Below are positions 47,064 through 56,438 of a DNA stretch of 64,000 nt, piece by piece; positions within the stretch are counted from its first letter, which is position 1, and every line of letters begins with the position of its first letter. The notes under the pieces were generated by a model that saw nothing but the letters and a program-made list of their open reading frames with translations, made no database searches and was not told the DNA's origin. The stretch is from Paracoccaceae bacterium. Its GTDB lineage: Bacteria > Pseudomonadota > Alphaproteobacteria > Rhodobacterales > Rhodobacteraceae. Made by a program: the position numbers and the translations under genes. The stretch lies in assembly GCA_902554885.1 (NCBI GenBank), contig CACDPV010000004.1, positions 42,942-106,941 on the forward strand. The letters are read 5' to 3'.

Positions 47064-48881
47064 ATGCAGACAGTAAGCGAAAATTTACAAAAAAATATCC
47101 TCGCTGCAGACGCAGTTGGGTTTTCAAAGTTAGTGTCTGAGAATGAATATGAAACGCTGGCATCGCTCAAAGATTGCCTCAATATCTTTGCTGAATTGAT
47201 CTCTAAAAATGGAGGACGCATCTTCCATTCGGCTGGAGACTCCGTGCTCGCTGAATTCGTGGACAGTAAAAACGCGCTGAAGGCTGCAAGGTCAATTCAA
47301 AGTGAGCTATGCGAGCATCAGAAAAGCACAAAGTTACAGAAACTCGAGTTCAGAATTGGCATCGATTTTGGAGAAGTATTTGCGGATGGAGAAAATTTGC
47401 TTGGCGAAGCAGTTAACTTCGCTGTACGGCTTGAAAGTTTCGCACAACCGAACGGTATAAGCCTATCAAAGCGTTTCTATCAAAATTTGGGAATGTCAGA
47501 ATTATTAGTTAGTGATCATGGAATACAAACCATAAAAAATTCTCAAATTCACTGTTTTGACTTAATTCTTCCAGGCTTACGAAAAAGACGTTTACTCAGC
47601 TCTAAAGAGAGATTTAGAATAAAAGTAGGAGTTTTGTTTTTTATCGTTGTTTCAACAACTTGGGCATATAACTACTACTTTGTTACCGAATATGAACGTA
47701 GTTCTGTTGCAGTCGTTCCTTTTATAAACAAATCCGATGACCCAAAACTAGATTATATAGTAGCCGGACTCCGCAATGAAATTTCGGGATCACTGTCACA
47801 GATAAGCAGTATGGATGTAATTTCAAATTCTAGCATCAACGCAGATTCTTTACAAAATCAAAGCTTTCTAGAAATTTCTAAACAACTTGATCTAGACCAC
47901 TTAGTATTTGGTGAAATTTCACTTCAAGATACTCAAATCAAATTAGCAGTTAATTTGTATGAATCACAGCAGGACACAAGAAGCACTATTTTTTCAACCA
48001 CAAGCGAGCTAACGGAAATTTTAGAGAACAATAAGCGTGCCGTCTCAAGCGTAATAGACGGCATTGATGTCCCTATTTCATCTTCTGAAAAAGCCAATGC
48101 CCTGAGACAAGGGACATTAAATGTAGCCGCGTATGACGAATTTCTAAAAGGAGATTATCACTTCAATTTAAGAACCCCTCTCGATACCTACAGGGCAAAA
48201 ACCCACTTCGATAATGCAATTAATATCGACCCAAAATTTGCTCGTCCATATGGTTATTTAGGAATATTATTTTCTCGTATCTTAAACCCTGTTGCTGGCT
48301 CAGCGTTTAAACCAGAAGAACGAGACAGCGCTATGTATTTAGCAGACTTAACAACTAAAGTTGCCACATCGCTTGGCCCAAACGTGCCCGAGACCTTTTT
48401 CGCCCGTGCTTTTGTTCAGACTTTGCGACTTGGCCAGCATAAAGAAGCGCTTGAAAATGTAAATATTGCATTAGCATTACGCCCCAGCTATGCAGATGCG
48501 ATGGGTGTTAAAGCGACTGCACTTCTAGGACTTAAAAAGCCTTTGGAGGCGCTGCAAAGCTTAGAAAAGGCGCGGGAATTAAATCCCAACTTTTCAATAG
48601 AGTACTTTAGTATTGAGGTAATTGCGCACTTGATGATGAAGGAATGGAGCAAAGCAAAAAAGATTGCAACTCTAGCATTGAGGCGACTGCCGGAGCATGA
48701 GCCTAGTCTAGTAATGGTTATTATGGCAGATGTAGCGCTTGGAAATATGGAGGACGCGTTGTGGAACTTGGAGGAGCTTTTGATACTTAATCCAGATTTC
48801 AAATTTCAGACCTGGCAATTTGGTGATTTTGAGTTTCTTAGTGAGATTGCTTTACAAACTGCTAAAAAAATTTACGAGTAG
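47064..48881 (+). CDS. Adenylate/guanylate cyclase with TolB-like and TPR domains
   Basis: A 605-residue class III cyclase. The cyclase domain (about 8-165) has metal ligands D16 (AADAVGF) and D59 (AGDSVLAEF) and the catalytic N118-x3-R122 in VNFAVR. One membrane segment (about 186-204) leads to a TolB-like domain starting SVAVVPFINKSDD, then TPR-type helices (about 365-590), for example LGQHKEALENVNIALALRP. ATG 47064 chosen; TTG 47022 is the alternative. It probably makes cAMP in response to an unknown partner. The cNMP-binding protein at 52238 is the nearest candidate effector. Confidence 0.85.
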   Translation: MQTVSENLQKNILAADAVGFSKLVSENEYETLASLKDCLNIFAELISKNGGRIFHSAGDSVLAEFVDSKNALKAARSIQSELCEHQKSTKLQKLEFRIGIDFGEVFADGENLLGEAVNFAVRLESFAQPNGISLSKRFYQNLGMSELLVSDHGIQTIKNSQIHCFDLILPGLRKRRLLSSKERFRIKVGVLFFIVVSTTWAYNYYFVTEYERSSVAVVPFINKSDDPKLDYIVAGLRNEISGSLSQISSMDVISNSSINADSLQNQSFLEISKQLDLDHLVFGEISLQDTQIKLAVNLYESQQDTRSTIFSTTSELTEILENNKRAVSSVIDGIDVPISSSEKANALRQGTLNVAAYDEFLKGDYHFNLRTPLDTYRAKTHFDNAINIDPKFARPYGYLGILFSRILNPVAGSAFKPEERDSAMYLADLTTKVATSLGPNVPETFFARAFVQTLRLGQHKEALENVNIALALRPSYADAMGVKATALLGLKKPLEALQSLEKARELNPNFSIEYFSIEVIAHLMMKEWSKAKKIATLALRRLPEHEPSLVMVIMADVALGNMEDALWNLEELLILNPDFKFQTWQFGDFEFLSEIALQTAKKIYE

Positions 48882-49077
48882 ATTATAACTAGCCACTATA
48901 AGTAAATCCCATATCCTACTCCAAAATTATCTTATTATTATAAAGTTACAATTGCTTCTTGATGTACAAATAATGATTATTTTACTAAAATTAGAACATT
49001 TAAAACATGCATTTTTGCCTCGAAAGTGACCCAGACACGCTCTAATGGTAAAGCTATTGATTTATATAGGAAATAGG

Positions 49078-49154
49078 TGGCGCGGTTGACGGGGCTCGAA
49101 CCCGCGACCCCCGGCGTGACAGGCCGGTACTCTAACCAACTGAGCTACAACCGC
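49078..49154 (-). tRNA. tRNA-Asp (GUC)
   Basis: A 77-nt tRNA with encoded CCA. Acceptor arm GCGGTTG pairs with CAACCGC, discriminator G. The anticodon loop CTGTCAC reads GUC for aspartate, flanked by a five-pair GC stem. The T-arm contains GTTCGAG. It lies on the minus strand between the cyclase gene and lon, which runs the other way. Confidence 0.97.
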
Positions 49155-49459
49155 GTTACCGGCTGTTTATTCATACGGCTGAGCCCCGTCAAGCGCTCAA
49201 TTAGACAAATTTGTTTTTTTCTTTCTGTCAGGTTTTAATGTGCTGCTCGGTTGGATATTACAACACATTACCCAAATGATTATAAAACCATGTTAATAGA
49301 CATTTTTTTTTGAATTATTACGCTTATCCAAAATTTTTCTGATAAAAAACTAAAATAAAAGAAAACACTGGTTGAATAAAACGAATAAAACCCCACTTCT
49401 TATTTAATGACATAAAAGGCGTACTTTGGCTGTACGCAACTGATTTTCGAGCAGCAAAA
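49155..49459. other. 305-nt intergenic region upstream of lon
   Basis: Between the 5' end of tRNA-Asp and lon. It carries the tRNA promoter on one side and the lon promoter region on the other, and a candidate heat-shock promoter at 49372-49396. No ORF of note or hairpin terminator was seen. Several A/T runs (T9 near 49304-49312) are present. Confidence 0.5.
49372..49396 (+). promoter_or_regulatory. Candidate RpoH (sigma-32) promoter for lon
   Basis: TTGAAT, 13-nt spacer, CCCCAC, ending 63 nt before the lon ATG. This matches the heat-shock form (CTTGAAA-like -35 and CCCCATNT-like -10, spacer 11-15 nt), with one or two mismatches. lon is a classical RpoH target, so the site fits. Sequence similarity is the only support. 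Confidence 0.5.
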
Positions 49460-51877
49460 ATGGTGAACAATATGGCTAATGATTTAATTTTATATCCCGT
49501 GCTACCTCTCCGCGACATCGTGGTCTTCCCCAATATGGTTGTCCCATTGTTTGTAGGCAGAGAGAAATCTGTAAAAGCACTCGAGGTAGTCATGGCCGAG
49601 GACAAAGAAATACTGTTATCAAGTCAAATAGATGCTACTGACGATGAACCAACAAGTGACGGTATTTATAATGTTGGCGTTTTAGCCAACGTGTTACAAC
49701 TTTTAAAACTTCCAGATGGGACTGTTAAAGTACTCGTAGAGGGAAACAAACGTGTAAAGATTTCGAACTTTATCGAAAACGAGGAATTTTTTGAGGCCTA
49801 TGCAGAAGAGCTAATAGAAGATGAGGGAGATGCTGAAACGATTAAAGCTCTACAAAAAACAGTTGCTTCGGAATTTGAAAAATATGCTAAAATTAAGAAA
49901 AATATCCCAGAGGAAGCGTTAGCATCCGTAGCCAATGCGGAAGATCCGCGTCAATTGGTTGATTTGATAGCTGGACATCTTGGAATTGAAGTTGAAGAAA
50001 AACAAAAGTTATTAGAAAATTTGATAATTAGTGAGCGCTTAGAGCAGGCTTACTCGCACATGCAAAGTGAAGTGAGTGTTTTGCAAGTAGAGAAAAAGAT
50101 AAAAACTCGAGTTAAATCGCAAATGGAGCGGACTCAACGGGAGTATTATCTCAATGAGCAAATGAAAGCCATACAGAAGGAACTTGGTGATGGCGAAGAT
50201 GGTCAGAACGAAATAGCTGAGCTGGAAGCACGAGTAAAAGCGACAAAGCTCAGTAAAGAAGCAAAAGAAAAAGCGGAAGCTGAAATAAAAAAACTTAAGT
50301 CCATGTCGCCAATGTCTGCAGAAGCAACTGTAGTAAGAAATTATTTGGATTGGCTATTGTGCCTTCCTTGGGGAACAAAATCGAGGGTTAAGAAAGATCT
50401 TAATCGTGCTCAAAAAATACTAGATGATGATCACTATAGTTTAGACAAAGTTAAAGAACGGATCGTAGAATATCTTGCTGTTCAGCAACGAAGTAAAAAG
50501 GTCAAAGGCCCAATTATGTGTTTGGTTGGACCTCCTGGTGTAGGAAAAACTTCACTTGGCAAATCAGTAGCAAAGGCTACTGGTCGTGAATTTATAAGAA
50601 TTTCTTTAGGTGGGGTTCGCGACGAAAGTGAAATACGTGGCCATAGACGTACATATATAGGATCAATGCCTGGTAAAATTATTCAGGCACTAAAGAAAGC
50701 AAAGACAACTAACCCATTAATTTTGCTTGACGAAATTGATAAGATGGGACAGGACTTTCGCGGCGATCCTGCATCAGCGATGCTTGAAGTTCTTGATCCA
50801 GAACAAAATAGTACATTTTCCGATCATTACTTGGAAGTTGAATATGACCTCTCAAACGTCATGTTTCTAACCACAGCTAATAGCTACAATATGCCTGGGC
50901 CACTACTTGATCGAATGGAGGTAGTTCCATTAGCAGGCTACACCGAAGATGAAAAAAGAGAGATTGCTCTACGGCATCTATTGGAAAAATCGCTTAAAAA
51001 TAATGGCTTAAAAAAGGATGAGTTTTCTCTTTCAGACAAAGCTCTTACTGCTATTATTCAGTTTTATACTCGCGAAGCCGGGGTGCGAAACTTAGAGCGT
51101 GAAATAGCGCGACTAGCGCGGAAAGTTGTCACAAAAATTGTAAAAAAAGAAAGTCAGTCAGTTACAATTACTCCAGAAAATTTATCTGATTTCTTAGGAG
51201 TGAGAAAATTCAAATACGGCTTGGCAGAACTGCAGGATCAAGTAGGAGTGGTAACTGGACTAGCCTACACATCAGCAGGTGGTGACTTGCTGCAAATAGA
51301 AGCTTTGAAATTACCGGGCAAAGGTAGAATGAAAACGACCGGCACACTTGGAGATGTGATGAAGGAGTCGATTGACGCAGCCAGTTCTTATGTAAGATCT
51401 ATTAGCCCAAAAATTGGAGTTAAACCCACTCGGTTTGACAAACTAGATATTCATGTTCATGTTCCAGAAGGGGCTACCCCGAAAGATGGGCCAAGCGCAG
51501 GACTTGCAATGGTGACATCAATAGTTTCCGTGTTAAGCGGTATCCCAATAAAAAAAGATTTAGCAATGACTGGTGAGGTAACTTTACGAGGTAATGCATT
51601 GCCGATCGGCGGTCTGAAAGAGAAGCTTCTTGCAGCACTGAGAGGTGGAATTAAAACCGTGCTTATTCCACAAGACAATGAGAAAGATTTGGTTGAGATA
51701 CCAGACAACGTGAAAGATGGTCTAAATATTGTAGCGGTATCACATGTTGATGATGTATTAAAATATGCCTTAGTCGAAGAACCGGAACCAATAGAATGGG
51801 ACCCAAACTATGAAGACGAACAAAAAAGTTCAGCTATGACAGAAAATACCGGATCTTCCGGTGCGGTTACACATTGA
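49460..51877 (+). CDS. lon: ATP-dependent protease Lon
   Basis: Ring-shaped AAA+ serine protease degrading damaged and regulatory proteins, 805 residues. It has an N-terminal LON domain (from PVLPLRDIVVFPNMVVPLF), a coiled region, the ATPase with Walker A GPPGVGKTSLGKS and Walker B ILLDEIDKMG, and the protease domain with nucleophile S679 (DGPSAGLAM) and partner K722 (GGLKEK), the same numbers as in the E. coli enzyme. The heat-shock-type promoter upstream fits its role. Confidence 0.97.
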   Translation: MVNNMANDLILYPVLPLRDIVVFPNMVVPLFVGREKSVKALEVVMAEDKEILLSSQIDATDDEPTSDGIYNVGVLANVLQLLKLPDGTVKVLVEGNKRVKISNFIENEEFFEAYAEELIEDEGDAETIKALQKTVASEFEKYAKIKKNIPEEALASVANAEDPRQLVDLIAGHLGIEVEEKQKLLENLIISERLEQAYSHMQSEVSVLQVEKKIKTRVKSQMERTQREYYLNEQMKAIQKELGDGEDGQNEIAELEARVKATKLSKEAKEKAEAEIKKLKSMSPMSAEATVVRNYLDWLLCLPWGTKSRVKKDLNRAQKILDDDHYSLDKVKERIVEYLAVQQRSKKVKGPIMCLVGPPGVGKTSLGKSVAKATGREFIRISLGGVRDESEIRGHRRTYIGSMPGKIIQALKKAKTTNPLILLDEIDKMGQDFRGDPASAMLEVLDPEQNSTFSDHYLEVEYDLSNVMFLTTANSYNMPGPLLDRMEVVPLAGYTEDEKREIALRHLLEKSLKNNGLKKDEFSLSDKALTAIIQFYTREAGVRNLEREIARLARKVVTKIVKKESQSVTITPENLSDFLGVRKFKYGLAELQDQVGVVTGLAYTSAGGDLLQIEALKLPGKGRMKTTGTLGDVMKESIDAASSYVRSISPKIGVKPTRFDKLDIHVHVPEGATPKDGPSAGLAMVTSIVSVLSGIPIKKDLAMTGEVTLRGNALPIGGLKEKLLAALRGGIKTVLIPQDNEKDLVEIPDNVKDGLNIVAVSHVDDVLKYALVEEPEPIEWDPNYEDEQKSSAMTENTGSSGAVTH

Positions 51878-51977
51878 AATCAAGCACCGTCATTTTACTG
51901 CCTACCACGTTGTAGAAAGGTCAAAAAAAATAAAAATCTATTGCACATAATTCGAGCATTAGATATGACGCGTGAAG

Positions 51978-52053
<76 letters not shown>

Positions 52054-52237
52054 CCATTATTGTAAAAGATCTTTTGAAACTCTCTATCGGCGGTTGGCAG
52101 AATAACTCAGAATTTAAATACTTTAATATGTAAAATAATCTGATTTTATAGTCTAAAATGATAATTTTAATAGAGTTCAGGGGATATATATTCAAGGTTC
52201 TATAATCTGTGGTATACTTAATTAAAGGGGTTAGGGC

Positions 52238-52738
52238 ATGAAACTTGAGAATGATATTGGTGTTTGGGAACCAAATGAGCTTGTTTATAAAGCGAGTGAT
52301 CTTCCAAGCTATTCATATTTAGTAATTGAAGGTCATGCTCAAATCGTTAGTCCTAGTGGTCTTCGCTTAAGTTCCATAGGATATAACGAGTTGTTTGGAG
52401 AAGCATCTTTTATTCTCGGCAAAAATCGAACGGTTACAGCCGTAGCAGGCGAAGATGGCTTGACCGCGCGCCTGATAAAGTCAGATCATTTAATTGCTAA
52501 GTTAAAACAGGATATTTTCTTATCTGCGCTTGTAAGAAAACTAGAAGCACGTCTCTCAAATTCTAATGAAAAAAGCGAAGTACTTGCAAATGGTATGAAG
52601 GATATTTCGACCGAGATTACGGCGTTTATTGACAGCATAAACGAACGAAATGCTGATGGCAGAGTGCTAATCAATAAATTAAACGAATTAGAAAAAGAAT
52701 TTGAATTTCTAAAATGGAATTTTGGAATAGTTGATTAG
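52238..52738 (+). CDS. Cyclic nucleotide-binding-domain protein
   Basis: A 166-residue protein with a CRP-like cNMP-binding domain (about 12-95; YSYLVIEGHAQIVSP, then LFGEASFILGKNRTVTAVA with the phosphate-binding GEAS-like block) and a C-terminal helical region without a helix-turn-helix. It may sense cAMP, possibly from the cyclase at 47064-48881, and signal by protein contact instead of DNA binding. The key arginine of CRP (RTAT) appears as RTVT. No family with a known function is recognised. Confidence 0.68.
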   Translation: MKLENDIGVWEPNELVYKASDLPSYSYLVIEGHAQIVSPSGLRLSSIGYNELFGEASFILGKNRTVTAVAGEDGLTARLIKSDHLIAKLKQDIFLSALVRKLEARLSNSNEKSEVLANGMKDISTEITAFIDSINERNADGRVLINKLNELEKEFEFLKWNFGIVD

Positions 52739-52764
52739 TGCTTGAATAAGGATTGTAGGTTAAA

Positions 52765-52914
52765 TTGGACTTTACTATGTTATCTCAAATATTCTCTTTG
52801 ATTGCTTTGGTTTTGCTGTCACTGGAGTTTATTTTTCCTGGCGCATTGTTTTTATTGTTTATCTTATTTATTCTTCTACCAGTTAAGCTGCTTCAAATTG
52901 AAAAAAATAACTGA
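52765..52914 (+). CDS. Small membrane protein, NfeD-like hydrophobic pattern
   Basis: A 49-residue ORF from TTG at 52765 (AGG 6 nt upstream; an ATG four codons later is the alternative). It has a hydrophobic stretch LSLEFIFPGALFLLF, which resembles the L-x-x-E-x-x-x-P-G pattern of NfeD membrane segments, then a second one and a short basic tail. It converges with tgt and follows the cNMP-domain gene after 26 nt. No function is known. Confidence 0.5.
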   Translation: MDFTMLSQIFSLIALVLLSLEFIFPGALFLLFILFILLPVKLLQIEKNN

Positions 52915-52917
52915 ACA

Positions 52918-54036
52918 TTACAATGGCTCGATATCGCCTTGAGCGCGGAAAGCATAAAATTCATCTACAAATTTATCAAAAAGATTTAATCTGATTGCAT
53001 TTCTAATGCAATCCATAAGGTCTTGATAATATTGAAGATTATGCCAAGTTAACAGCATCGAACTTATTATCTCTTGACTTTTAAAAACATGATGGAGATA
53101 GGCTCGACTATAATTTCTACAAGCGGGGCATGAGCAGTTTTCATCAATTGGTCTTGGATCATCTTGATGACGCGAATTTTTAATATTTATTACACCCCTT
53201 TGGGTGAATAGTTGGCCAGTCCTTCCAGATCTAGAAGGTAGGACGCAATCCATCATATCAATACCATTTTTTACAGCGCCAACGATGTCATCAGGTTTAC
53301 CAACTCCCATCAAATATCTAGGCTTTTCACTTGGAAGCAAGTCAGAAGCATAACTTAAAACTTCAAACATTTGTTCTTGCCCCTCGCCAACCGCTAAACC
53401 GCCCACTGCATAACCATCAAAATCAATTGACTTTAACGCTTCTGCACTTTCCTCTCGTTGGTCCCGAAAAACACTTCCTTGTTGGATCCCAAAAATAGAT
53501 CTATCGTCTTGGTATCCAAACGCTTCCCGCGAGCGCTTCGCCCATCGCATAGATAATTGCATAGATTCTAGTGCTGTTTTCTCATCAACTGGATAAGGGG
53601 TGCACTCATCGAAACACATTGATATATCGCTTCCAAAAAGGCTTTGTAACTCAATTGATCTTTCTGGAGTAATAAAATGGACTGATCCATCAATATGGGA
53701 TTTGAACTCAACACCCTTTTCACTGATTTTTGTTAAACCCGACAAAGACATTACCTGAAAACCACCGCTATCAGTAAGTATTGGGTATTCCCAGTCCATA
53801 AACTTATGGAGACCACCAAGCATGGATATGCGTTCTGCAGTGGGCCTAAGCATTAGGTGATAAGTATTTCCGAGTATGACGTCTGCGCCAGTAGAGCGAA
53901 CTGAACTTGGCAACATGGCTTTTACTGTTCCAGCGGTACCCACAGGCATGAAGGCTGGGGTTCTTATATCACCTCGAGCAGTCGTTATCTTACCTAAACG
54001 AGCCTTACCATCGATTGCCTCTAACGAAAACTTTAT
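52918..54036 (-). CDS. tgt: tRNA-guanine transglycosylase, no standard start codon
   Basis: Exchanges guanine for preQ1 at position 34 of QU(N) tRNAs, 372 residues if started at ATA (54036). The core has [18 protein letters not shown], the catalytic aspartate block [16 protein letters not shown] and the zinc site [16 protein letters not shown]. The conserved N-terminus ([28 protein letters not shown]) is upstream of the first ATG (53949), but no ATG, GTG or TTG precedes it. An ATA stands at the exact expected start with GGGAG 6 nt upstream. An ATG at 54049 is one base out of frame with a T4 run behind it. Confidence 0.88.
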   Translation of the reverse strand: MKFSLEAIDGKARLGKITTARGDIRTPAFMPVGTAGTVKAMLPSSVRSTGADVILGNTYHLMLRPTAERISMLGGLHKFMDWEYPILTDSGGFQVMSLSGLTKISEKGVEFKSHIDGSVHFITPERSIELQSLFGSDISMCFDECTPYPVDEKTALESMQLSMRWAKRSREAFGYQDDRSIFGIQQGSVFRDQREESAEALKSIDFDGYAVGGLAVGEGQEQMFEVLSYASDLLPSEKPRYLMGVGKPDDIVGAVKNGIDMMDCVLPSRSGRTGQLFTQRGVINIKNSRHQDDPRPIDENCSCPACRNYSRAYLHHVFKSQEIISSMLLTWHNLQYYQDLMDCIRNAIRLNLFDKFVDEFYAFRAQGDIEPL

Positions 54037-54103
54037 GCTTATCTCCCATAAAGATACTGAACCGGAAAGATCACTATTTGCGTCCTCCTCTTATTACAGA
54101 AAT

Positions 54104-55435
54104 CTATTCTTCCTCTAAAGCCTCAACTGCTTTCTGCAAAGCATTTTTTGTTACTTCTTTTTCAGTCACACTGGCGTTTTCAAAAACGTAGTCTACAACC
54201 TTGTCTTCAAATAAGGGAGCACGTATTTGTTGCTGCATTTGTTCATTTTTTTGAATGAACTCAAAAAACTGTCGTTCTTGCCCAGGATATTGCCTTGCCT
54301 GTTCCATTATGGCTTGCGTCATATCGGCTTCAGTAACTTCGACTTCTGCTTTTTGGCCCAATTCAGCCAACAGCAAGCCTAGTCTTACTCTTCTCTCTGC
54401 AAGTTTATTGTGCTCATCTGTTGGCTCTATTTTTTCATGGTCATGGCCTTCCACGTCCGGGTTTTCGTCATGCCAGAGTTGATGTGCAATTTGACCCGCC
54501 TCTGCATCTACGAGAGAAGGTGGCAAATCAAAAGATACCATTTTATCCAACTTATCAAGTAATTCACGCTTCATTACTGTTTTGGAGGCCCCTGCGTATT
54601 CGGCCTCCAAGCGTTCTGCGATCTGAGATTTAAGTCCTTTGAGATCATCCGAACCAAATTTTTTGGCTAGTTCATCGTTAATTTCTGCATCCACAGCTTC
54701 TTTCACTTCTTTAACATTGCAGCTAAATACAGCATCTTTTCCAGCTAAATGCTCAGCATTATATTCTTCCGGAAAGGTAACTCTGACTTCTGGTGTATCT
54801 CCAACTTTTAAACCAACCAATTGTTCCTCAAATCCTGGTATAAAGCTATTAGAACCCAGTAAGAGTGGATAATCTTCAGATGAACCTCCCTCGAATTCTT
54901 GACTATCTACCATGCCTTTAAAATCAATTACAACTTGATCACCATTCTTAGATTTTGAGCCTTTGCGCTTTGGTTTATAATCCTTTGCAGTAGAAGCAAG
55001 ATTACCTAAAGCCTCTTCAACCTCTTTTTCTGATGCTTTTACAATCATTTTCTTGAGCTTTAATTTTGAAAATTCTAAGTTAGGGATTTCAGGTAGCGCC
55101 TCATAAGATAGCGAAACAGATACGTCGTCTCCCTCTTTCCAATCTTCATTTGTCATTTTGACATCAGGCTGCATCGCCGGACGATCCCCTGATTTTTCGA
55201 AATGCTCATTCATCGCTCCATCTACGGTCTCCTGCATCGCCTCACCCAGCACTTTCGGACCAAACTGCTTTTTCAGCATAGCCATTGGAACTTTTCCTTT
55301 ACGAAACCCTTTCATCTCCACATTCGGTTGGGCCTCATTAAGCTTTTCATCAACCTTTTTGTCTAATTCTTTTGCAGTTATAACTATAGAGTATCCCCGC
55401 TTTAGACCCTCATTCAAAGTTTCAGTGATTTTCAT
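54104..55435 (-). CDS. tig: Trigger factor
   Basis: Ribosome-bound chaperone with peptidyl-prolyl isomerase activity, 443 residues. It has the ribosome-binding block [17 protein letters not shown], the FKBP-like domain from about 150 ([29 protein letters not shown]), and a C-terminal helical domain. An AGAGGAAG site precedes the ATG. clpP and clpX, which often follow tig, are not here. Confidence 0.95.
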   Translation of the reverse strand: MKITETLNEGLKRGYSIVITAKELDKKVDEKLNEAQPNVEMKGFRKGKVPMAMLKKQFGPKVLGEAMQETVDGAMNEHFEKSGDRPAMQPDVKMTNEDWKEGDDVSVSLSYEALPEIPNLEFSKLKLKKMIVKASEKEVEEALGNLASTAKDYKPKRKGSKSKNGDQVVIDFKGMVDSQEFEGGSSEDYPLLLGSNSFIPGFEEQLVGLKVGDTPEVRVTFPEEYNAEHLAGKDAVFSCNVKEVKEAVDAEINDELAKKFGSDDLKGLKSQIAERLEAEYAGASKTVMKRELLDKLDKMVSFDLPPSLVDAEAGQIAHQLWHDENPDVEGHDHEKIEPTDEHNKLAERRVRLGLLLAELGQKAEVEVTEADMTQAIMEQARQYPGQERQFFEFIQKNEQMQQQIRAPLFEDKVVDYVFENASVTEKEVTKNALQKAVEALEEE

Positions 55436-55722
55436 CTTCTTCCTCTCGCGATTCCGCTGATTATCTGGATAGTATAATTGTCCATTATAATTTTTCTGCC
55501 TTAGTAAATGCGCCGCTTATTATGATCAACCCCGAATTTGTATCACAATTTCAATAAAAGCCTCAGCATGAAATGTTGTGAGAATAATATGGTGGTTTAA
55601 TAGGTGACGCACCACGCATGCTTTGCGAGATTGCCCAGGACGGTACAACCTAATAGCTCTCAAAGACGCTCAATAGTTAGAAAAAAAATAAGTAACAAAA
55701 AAATAAGTAACCTTGTCAAACT

Positions 55723-55807
55723 TGGTGCGGGTGGAGGGACTTGAACCCCCACGCCTTGCGGCGCCAGAACCTAAATCTGGTGCGTCTACCAATTTCGCCA
55801 CACCCGC
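55723..55807 (-). tRNA. tRNA-Leu (UAG)
   Basis: An 85-nt class II tRNA with long variable arm. Acceptor GCGGGTG pairs with CACCCGC, discriminator A, encoded CCA. Anticodon loop TTTAGGT reads UAG for leucine. Just past the 3' end on the minus strand lies a direct repeat (two copies of 15 nt GTTACTTATTTTTTT), of no clear meaning. Confidence 0.96.
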
Positions 55808-55933
55808 AGTCGATTGACGTACAATCTTCCAGTTCTTTAGCAAAAGAAAATCTAAGTTGCGAGAGCAAAATTGATCTTTCCATCTTTTTATCATTTCAAT
55901 GATGTCTATAGAAAAGTAACTTGTTTTCGAAAG

Positions 55934-55950
55934 TGATGAATTTTTCATCA
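55934..55950. promoter_or_regulatory. Inverted repeat upstream of glnB
   Basis: TGATGAA, TTT, TTCATCA: 7 paired bases on each side of a 3-nt centre, 126 nt upstream of the glnB ATG, in the gap after tRNA-Leu. It could be an operator or a leader-RNA hairpin. It is not an NtrC or sigma-54 site by sequence. Support is the symmetry alone. Confidence 0.3.
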
Positions 55951-55991
55951 ATTTGCGTATTTTTTAATCTTTTCTGTTGTGGATTGCTTAA

Positions 55992-56414
<423 letters not shown>

Positions 56415-56438
56415 GTTTATTAAGAGAGAGGAAAAATC

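Noticed and set aside
48882..49077. Possible terminator or small RNA after the cyclase gene
   Set aside because: AT-rich with no stable hairpin followed by a T tract.
55681..55711. 15-nt direct repeat past the tRNA-Leu 3' end
   Set aside because: Two copies of an A/T-rich unit; most simply replication slippage, with no sign of an element or attachment site.
55670..55951. 93-residue ORF on the minus strand
   Set aside because: It runs through the whole tRNA-Leu gene and its middle is a translation of the tRNA; no family pattern outside.
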